From assembly GCA_038326655.1 (NCBI GenBank), contig JBBQKG010000008.1, positions 1 to 64,000 on the forward strand: 64,000 nt of DNA, in the 5' to 3' direction. The notes beneath the pieces were generated by a model, which was given only the letters and a program-made list of their open reading frames with translations, was not told the origin of the DNA and made no database searches. A program made the position numbers and the translations under genes. The number at the start of each line of letters is the position of its first letter. The first letter of the stretch is position 1. This DNA comes from JBBQKG01 sp038326655 (GTDB taxonomy: Bacteria > Actinomycetota > Thermoleophilia > Solirubrobacterales > JBBDJG01). Shown piece by piece: positions 59,383 through 64,000 of this stretch.

Positions 59383-59961
59383 TCAGCGGAGCTCGACAGC
59401 CGGCAGGCCGTCGAGGCTCTCCGCGTTCTTCTCGCGCTGGTAGGCGACGAGTGCCTCTGCCCCGCCCGTGCGGACCTTTTTCGAAGCCCAGGCACGCTGG
59501 TGCGGCCGCTCGCCTTCGTAGGACATGAGCGGAACTCCGTACCCGCACGAGTCCGCGACTCTCGTCACCTCGACCACGACGATTGCGCGCCGGGACTCCG
59601 GCACCTCGGGCTCGTCGAACCGGCAACGCCGGGCGAGGCCCTCGAAGCGGGGATCTACCTGCAGGACGACCTCACCGCGGCCGTGGAGGCGCAAGATCCG
59701 CGGCGGGCCTTCGAAGGCACAGAGCATCACGACGATCCGGCCGTTCTCACGCAGATGGGCGATCGTCTCCGCGCCGCTCCCGATCAGGTCGAGATAGGCG
59801 ATCTCCGTCGGCCCCAGCACGCGCAGCGTGCCGATCGGGCCCTTCGGCGAGACGTTCACGTGGCCGCTCTCCGAGCGCGGCGCGGTCCCGACGAAGAAAA
59901 GCGACTGCCGCGCGATCCAGTCGCCGAGCTGCTCGTCGATCTGGTCGTAGATGCTGGCCAT
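59383..59961 (-). CDS. Pyridoxamine 5'-phosphate oxidase-like flavin-binding protein
   Basis: A 192-residue split-barrel protein of the PPOX family: ARQSLFFVGTAPRSESGHVN and SPKGPIGTLRVLGPTEIAYLDL form the FMN-type site, followed by RIVVMLCAFEGPPRILRLHG. It may bind FMN, F420 or heme. The ATG at 59961 overlaps the stop of the SnoaL-like gene by one base (TGATG). It is the last gene of a run of SnoaL, cyclase and P450 genes. Confidence 0.8.
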   Translation of the reverse strand: MASIYDQIDEQLGDWIARQSLFFVGTAPRSESGHVNVSPKGPIGTLRVLGPTEIAYLDLIGSGAETIAHLRENGRIVVMLCAFEGPPRILRLHGRGEVVLQVDPRFEGLARRCRFDEPEVPESRRAIVVVEVTRVADSCGYGVPLMSYEGERPHQRAWASKKVRTGGAEALVAYQREKNAESLDGLPAVELR

Positions 59962-60335
59962 CAGGTCGAGCTTACCGGCGGGCGCACGTCCATCCGGTCG
60001 ACCAGGCCGTCGCGGAACCCGTAGAGATGGTCGACCAGCACGTCGCTGGTGACATTCCCGTCCAGGTCGCGCACGACCTGGTGGACCTCGACTTTGACCC
60101 GTCCCTCCGCGTCCTCGTTGAACCGGATCGGGTCGACGTGCGAGTCGACCACCTCGAATTGGCGGGTCCAGTGGTCGCGCACGGCGCCGTGGCCGTGAGC
60201 GCGGGTCTCGTCCATCATGTTCGGCCAATCGACCTCGGGATGCATGAGCGACAGCACGGCCTCGACGTCACGCGCGTTGAATGCAGCATAGGCACGCCGC
60301 AGCATCTGCTCGCGCTCAGGAGAAGTCGACGGCAT
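59961..60335 (-). CDS. SnoaL-like/NTF2-fold protein
   Basis: A 124-residue protein with the NTF2-like pattern EREQMLRRAYAAFNARDVEA, VLSLMHPEVDWPNMMDE, then a beta sheet with VEVHQVVRDLDGNVTSDVLV. Such domains bind small hydrophobic substrates as cyclases, isomerases or hydrolases. It overlaps the cyclase gene by 20 bases and the PPOX gene by one, so the three are translated together. A second SnoaL-like gene is at 62482. Confidence 0.77.
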   Translation of the reverse strand: MPSTSPEREQMLRRAYAAFNARDVEAVLSLMHPEVDWPNMMDETRAHGHGAVRDHWTRQFEVVDSHVDPIRFNEDAEGRVKVEVHQVVRDLDGNVTSDVLVDHLYGFRDGLVDRMDVRPPVSST

Positions 60336-61089
60336 AGACCTCCAGCTCCTTCGGCGCGCCCTTTGCGCGAAAGCGCCGGCGCTTCAGCTGGAATGTGGCT
60401 GGGCCGAGCCGCTCTCCCGCCGGCCCGGACACGAGCACCTCTCCCCCGGAGGCGGCCTCCGCGATGCGCGCCGCGATGTTCACGTCGACGCCCAGATAGT
60501 CGCCACCGAGCTTCCGCGGCCGGCCGATGTGAACGCCGGCCCGGAGCTGCGGCGCGTACCCGTCGACGCCCATCCCACCGACCGCGCCGCGCGTCTCGAG
60601 CGCGGCCTCGACTGCCGCCCCGGCGTCATCGAAGACGGCCATGAGACCGTCGCCGAGACGCTTCACGACCCGGCCGCCGTGGTCGCAGATCGCCGCCTCA
60701 CCAGCGGTGCCGACCTTCCGAAGCAGCTCGAGCACCGCCTCGTCGCCCGCCTCCAGCGCCCAGGACGAGAAGCCCACGAGGTCGGTGAACAGGATCGCGA
60801 GCTCACGCTCGCCGCGGCCGCGCCCCTGCGCCTCCGACAGCGCCTGGAAGACCTGAAGGGCGCCGAGCCCGACCTCCCGCGCGACGCTCGGGCGCCTGTC
60901 GCCGGCCTCGGCAATCGTGCGGGCGACCAGCTGCGACGGCTCGGCTCCCGCCGTCGAGAGCGGATCGCCCAGCTCGCTGTCGCCGGGCAGCAGCTCGCGC
61001 AGCCGGCGCGTGGCCCGCAGCCAGCGCGATGACGAGTCAGCGTCGCGCAGGCGGGCGAGGCGCGCCTCGGTTCGTCCGTCCAGTGGCAT
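60316..61089 (-). CDS. Adenylate/guanylate cyclase catalytic domain protein
   Basis: A 257-residue soluble class III cyclase. An N-terminal helical part of about 90 residues precedes the catalytic domain, in which FTDLVGFSSWALEAG carries the first metal Asp, HGGRVVKRLGDGLMAVFDD the second, and LGVDVNIAARIAEAASGGEV the transition-state residues. It would make cAMP or cGMP, although small actinobacterial members sometimes lack activity. No membrane segment or sensor domain is visible. Confidence 0.83.
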   Translation of the reverse strand: MPLDGRTEARLARLRDADSSSRWLRATRRLRELLPGDSELGDPLSTAGAEPSQLVARTIAEAGDRRPSVAREVGLGALQVFQALSEAQGRGRGERELAILFTDLVGFSSWALEAGDEAVLELLRKVGTAGEAAICDHGGRVVKRLGDGLMAVFDDAGAAVEAALETRGAVGGMGVDGYAPQLRAGVHIGRPRKLGGDYLGVDVNIAARIAEAASGGEVLVSGPAGERLGPATFQLKRRRFRAKGAPKELEVYAVDFS

Positions 61090-61099
61090 CGCGAGATGT

Positions 61100-62485
61100 C
61101 TACCGAACCGCGCCGGCGACGTGTGGAGCGGGCTCCGCTCCCGTCGAGATGGGTTGCGGAGCGGCTTCCAGGATCACGCGCGCGCCGTGCCTCGGCACGA
61201 TCGTGACGCCCTTCCGAAGGGCTCGCTCCGGCCGCCGCCCGACCGGCGCGAGCTGCGCCCGCTCGAGGACACGGCGGATCACGACCTTCATCTCGAAGGT
61301 CGCAAAGCTTCCGCCGAGGCAGCGGCGCGTGCTGCCTCCGAAGGGCAGCCAGGTGTAGGTGTCCGGCGCATCCTCACCCAGGAACCGCTCGGGCCTGAAG
61401 GCCTCTGGCTCCGGGTAGCAGTCGCCTCGCCGGTGGATCGCGGAGATCGACGGGTTGATCTCGACGCCGGTCGGAATCAGGTACTCGCCGAGCGGAAAGG
61501 GCTCTCCGCGAACGACGCGGCCGACGCCCGGCACGACCGTCCGCCGCCTGAGAACCTCCTTCACGACCGCGTCGAGGTAGCGGTCGTCGCCGTCGGCGAT
61601 CGCTGCGCGTGTGCGGTCGAGCGTCGCCCGGTCGCGCAGCAGCAGGTCGAACGCCCACGCGAGACCGGTCGCGGTGGTCTCGTGTCCCGCCACGAGCAGC
61701 GTCACGAGCTGATCGCGTAGCTCGCCGTCCGTGAGCGCGTCTCCCTCCTCGTCGCGGGCCAGCAGGAGCAACGAGAGCACATCCGTGCGGTGGTCCAGGT
61801 CGGTCGCCATCCGGCGGCGGGCGATCTCGTCGTAGACGAGCTCGTCGACCTGGCGGCGCTGCTCCGCGAACCGGCGCATCCGCGAAGCGCCGAACCGTCC
61901 GGCCGAGAGCACCATCATGAGGACGCCGACCCGGGTGCCGACGGGGTCCAGCATCTGCCGCACCCGCCGCTTGAGCTCCTCCTGCCGCGGACCTGCCTCG
62001 ACACCGAAGACCGCCTGCATGATCACGTCGAGGGTCAGCGACTGCATCGAGGGCAGGATCGGGAACGGCTCGCCGACGGACCACGAGTCGATTGTGCGGT
62101 CGGCCGCGTCGAGCATCGCGGTCTCGTACTCCCGCATCCGCTCGCCGTGGAAAGGCGGGAGCATGAGGCGCCGCTGGCGAAGGTGCTCGGCGCCGTCGAG
62201 CAGCAGCACCGAGCGCGCCCCGAGCACCGGCCCGAGCGGCGCGTTCGCCTCCCCCGCCCGGAGCTGCTCGGGAGAACCGCGAAACACCTGCTTCACGTGG
62301 TCGGGATGGAACACCATCACGAACCCGGGGTCGAAGAGGGTGCTGAACGTGACGAGGTCTCCGTAGCGGCGCCGGCACCCGTCCACGAATCGCGGCCCGA
62401 CCAGCATGAAGCCGAGTGTCTGGAGGACCCGTGGCAGGCGCGGCCCGGGCGGCATCGACCCCGGCGCGGTGCGGGCGGTGCTCAC
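61100..62485 (-). CDS. Cytochrome P450
   Basis: A 461-residue monooxygenase. The I-helix oxygen-activation motif AGHETTATGLAWAFDLL, the ExxR pair in VVKEVLRRRTVVPG and the heme-binding FGGSTRRCLGGSFATFEMK, with the axial Cys, are intact. It resembles the CYP110/CYP138-like group that oxidises fatty acids or terpenoids. The GTG start overlaps the stop of the upstream SnoaL-like gene, suggesting a joint pathway. No ferredoxin is adjacent. Confidence 0.91.
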   Translation of the reverse strand: MSTARTAPGSMPPGPRLPRVLQTLGFMLVGPRFVDGCRRRYGDLVTFSTLFDPGFVMVFHPDHVKQVFRGSPEQLRAGEANAPLGPVLGARSVLLLDGAEHLRQRRLMLPPFHGERMREYETAMLDAADRTIDSWSVGEPFPILPSMQSLTLDVIMQAVFGVEAGPRQEELKRRVRQMLDPVGTRVGVLMMVLSAGRFGASRMRRFAEQRRQVDELVYDEIARRRMATDLDHRTDVLSLLLLARDEEGDALTDGELRDQLVTLLVAGHETTATGLAWAFDLLLRDRATLDRTRAAIADGDDRYLDAVVKEVLRRRTVVPGVGRVVRGEPFPLGEYLIPTGVEINPSISAIHRRGDCYPEPEAFRPERFLGEDAPDTYTWLPFGGSTRRCLGGSFATFEMKVVIRRVLERAQLAPVGRRPERALRKGVTIVPRHGARVILEAAPQPISTGAEPAPHVAGAVR

Positions 62486-62946
62486 GACAGCGTCGGCCGC
62501 AGGCCCGACGTCGCGAGCCGCCGCCAGCCGCGCGGACGCTTGAGGATCTCGATGAGGAACCTCCGGGTATCGAAGTAGTTGACCCGCTCGGCGGCGAGAC
62601 CCTCACGCAGCAGAAAGCGATCGACGGCGGGCCAGCTCAACTCGCGCCCTCCGAAGGTGGCCGCGAGCGTGAACTCTATGAAGACGACGTCGCCGCGCGC
62701 CGCCCATCGGTGCACGATCGCGTGAAGGTCCGGGAACGCGCGGAAGAGACGCGTGAACGCCTCGCGGGCGGCGGCCTTGCCGTGCGTGTCGGGAAGCGCG
62801 GGCTGCCTCAAGACGATGTCGTCCGTCAGCAGCGCGAGCAGCCGCTCCACCTCGGAGCTGGCCCACGCGGCCGCAAACCGGTCGACGAATGCGGCGGCCT
62901 CGCTTGCCCCCGCGGTCTCCGTGAGTGACTCCAGACCAGTCGCCAT
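62482..62946 (-). CDS. SnoaL-like/NTF2-fold protein (second copy)
   Basis: A 154-residue protein with FVDRFAAAWASSEVERLLAL, then LTDDIVLRQPALPDTHGKAA, the NTF2-like order, and VVFIEFTLAATFGGRELSW in the sheet. It is coupled to the P450 gene by a four-base overlap. I use the ATG at 62946, preceded by AAGGGG. A start 14 codons upstream would only add basic residues. It may be a cyclase or hydrolase acting with the P450. Confidence 0.77.
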   Translation of the reverse strand: MATGLESLTETAGASEAAAFVDRFAAAWASSEVERLLALLTDDIVLRQPALPDTHGKAAAREAFTRLFRAFPDLHAIVHRWAARGDVVFIEFTLAATFGGRELSWPAVDRFLLREGLAAERVNYFDTRRFLIEILKRPRGWRRLATSGLRPTLS

Positions 62947-63010
62947 GATCCCCTTCTGTCGAGTCTTGCGCTGTGAGCGTACCGCCATGGTCCCTTAGGG
63001 TTGAGCCGAG

Positions 63011-63430
63011 ATGCGTGACGGAAGTCCGGAGCAGGCGCCGCCGTTCGAGCGGCTCGACTTCCTGTACATGCCGAGCGACGACGTCGCCCGCGACGTCGAG
63101 TACTTCACAAGCGTGCTCGGCGCCCAGGTCGTCTTCACGATCGAGGCGTTCGACACCCGCGTCGCGATGGTCAAGCTGAGCAACGAGGCACCGGACGTCC
63201 TGCTCGCGGGTCACCTGGAAGGGGATCGCCCCGTGCTGGTCTACCGCGTCGCCGGACTGGACGCCGCGATCGCCGAGCTCGAGCGCCGCGGCTGGGAACG
63301 ACAGGCGGTGTTCGGCATTCCTCACGGGCCGTGCTGCGAGTTCAGGACGCCGGGCGGCCACCGCATCGCGATCTACGAGCTGACGCGGCCGGAGGCGACG
63401 GAGCGCTTCACCGGCCGCCGCGACTTCTGA
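63011..63430 (+). CDS. VOC family protein
   Basis: A 139-residue glyoxalase-fold protein: ERLDFLYMPSDDVARDVEYF starts the first module, and LVYRVAGLDAAIAELERRGW the second. The closing GPCCEFRTPGGHRIAIYELT contains a Cys pair and a final Glu. It is the third stand-alone VOC gene of the window (others at 7018 and 38544). Function unknown. Confidence 0.8.
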   Translation: MRDGSPEQAPPFERLDFLYMPSDDVARDVEYFTSVLGAQVVFTIEAFDTRVAMVKLSNEAPDVLLAGHLEGDRPVLVYRVAGLDAAIAELERRGWERQAVFGIPHGPCCEFRTPGGHRIAIYELTRPEATERFTGRRDF

Positions 63431-63517
63431 GCGATCCGCTCCTCGCGGCAGGCGGTTCGTGTAGGTTCGCGCTCAGAGCTGAGCCACCCGGCGCGGCCAC
63501 GTCGATCGGAGACTCGC

Positions 63518-63805
63518 ATGTACGCATCGGTCCGCAAGTATCGCGCCACGGACATCCAGCAGATCGCCCGTCGCATCGAAGAAGACTTCCTTACCCGCGT
63601 GCGTGACGTGCCGGGCTTCTCTTCCTACGCCGTGGTCGACGGTGGTGACGGGACGCTCGTCACAATCACGTTCGCCGACGACCAGGCCGGCGCGCAGGCT
63701 TCCGCCGATGCCGCCGCCTCGTGGATCCGTGAGAACGATGACATCGCAACGCTCATCGAAGGTGCGCCCGACGTGACCAACGGCGAGGTGCTGGCCCAGG
63801 CATAG
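63518..63805 (+). CDS. Small ferredoxin-like-fold protein (ABM/Dabb-like)
   Basis: A 95-residue protein with a compact alpha/beta pattern: MYASVRKYRATDIQQIARRI, a helix, then SYAVVDGGDGTLVTITFADD and a final helix. It resembles small antibiotic-biosynthesis-monooxygenase-like or stress-responsive barrels. No catalytic residue is clear. It stands between the VOC gene and the partial methyltransferase. Confidence 0.6.
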   Translation: MYASVRKYRATDIQQIARRIEEDFLTRVRDVPGFSSYAVVDGGDGTLVTITFADDQAGAQASADAAASWIRENDDIATLIEGAPDVTNGEVLAQA

Positions 63806-63843
63806 GCCCGTGCAGCGCGTGCTGCCTGGATAGAGTTGCCCCG

Positions 63844-64000
63844 ATGCGAATCGGGATGAAGCCCGAGAGCGCGGTCGAGCGAGCGGTCGCGCGACTCGGC
63901 CTCGTGCCCCAGCCGCTGATCGAGACGCAGATGGCCTTCACGCTGGCACGCGTGGTGATGGCGGCCACGAAGCTGGGCCTGTTCGAGGCGCTCTCCGCGG
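63844..64000 (+). CDS. Possible methyltransferase N-terminus (cut by the window edge)
   Basis: Fifty-two residues from an ATG at 63844 to the right edge: MKPESAVERAVARLGL, then IETQMAFTLARVVMAATKLG and LFEALSA. The phrase LARVVMAATKLGLFEAL is typical of the dimerisation domain of SAM-dependent O-methyltransferases, but the catalytic domain lies outside the window. Confidence 0.5.
   Translation, partial: MRIGMKPESAVERAVARLGLVPQPLIETQMAFTLARVVMAATKLGLFEALSA

Overview
The window is about 64 kb of very GC-rich DNA, densely coding, with no rRNA, tRNA, insertion sequence, phage gene or CRISPR array that I can see. The content points to a high-GC actinobacterium: an LLM-class F420-type oxidoreductase, an Rv2578c-type radical SAM protein, a MutT1-like Nudix-phosphatase fusion, a SigB/SigF-type sigma factor, a family 1 encapsulin and lipoprotein PstS. 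A Thermoleophilia/Solirubrobacterales-like soil lineage fits best, but that is inference. Many genes overlap by 4 bases (ATGA, GTGA, TTGA), so translationally coupled operons are common. No gap exceeds about 200 bases.

Layout. 0-7.5 kb: a sigma factor cut by the left edge, an SDR, two ABC-2 export systems on opposite strands and a DHA2 drug exporter with a VOC gene. 7.5-10 kb: an ECF sigma factor with a SnoaL-like tail, then an encapsulated ferritin and its encapsulin shell. 10-16.1 kb: a secreted protein, an aldo/keto reductase, a Vps62-like protein with a membrane partner, and a compact Tad-type cluster whose last gene joins a TadG-like anchor to a peptidase and a lytic transglycosylase. 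16.1-29.3 kb: a phosphate and polyphosphate island. It holds a response regulator with a DUF47/PhoU-like partner, the divergent pstSCAB-phoU operon, and a converging operon of a receiverless DNA-binding regulator, ppk1, a CYTH/CHAD protein, a Nudix-phosphatase fusion and DUF202. 29-45 kb: mostly metabolic and housekeeping genes (M20 peptidases, hydrolases, crotonases, uppP, radical SAM, PadR, a histone-like basic protein). 45.3-47.3 kb: an arsenic operon (arsR, arsI, an R2-like oxidase, arsC). 47-52 kb: dehydrogenases and pyruvate kinase. 52-55.7 kb: a two-component system flanked by an intact and a truncated beta-propeller gene. 55.7-64 kb: a transporter-like protein, crotonase, GST, a beta-helix protein with a His-rich tail, a cyclase/P450/SnoaL run, and a methyltransferase-like gene cut by the right edge.

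The most interesting signal is not a gene. Four intergenic regions carry direct repeats in exact 11-base phase, with units resembling GTTCACC or GTTAACC. They lie before pstS, before the receiverless regulator-ppk1 operon, before a TIM-barrel gene, and before a 65-residue acidic protein. In each case the repeats read toward one particular start codon. This matches the architecture of actinobacterial PhoP boxes and suggests that the window encodes a phosphate-starvation regulon together with its two likely regulators, whose DNA-binding domains are close paralogues.
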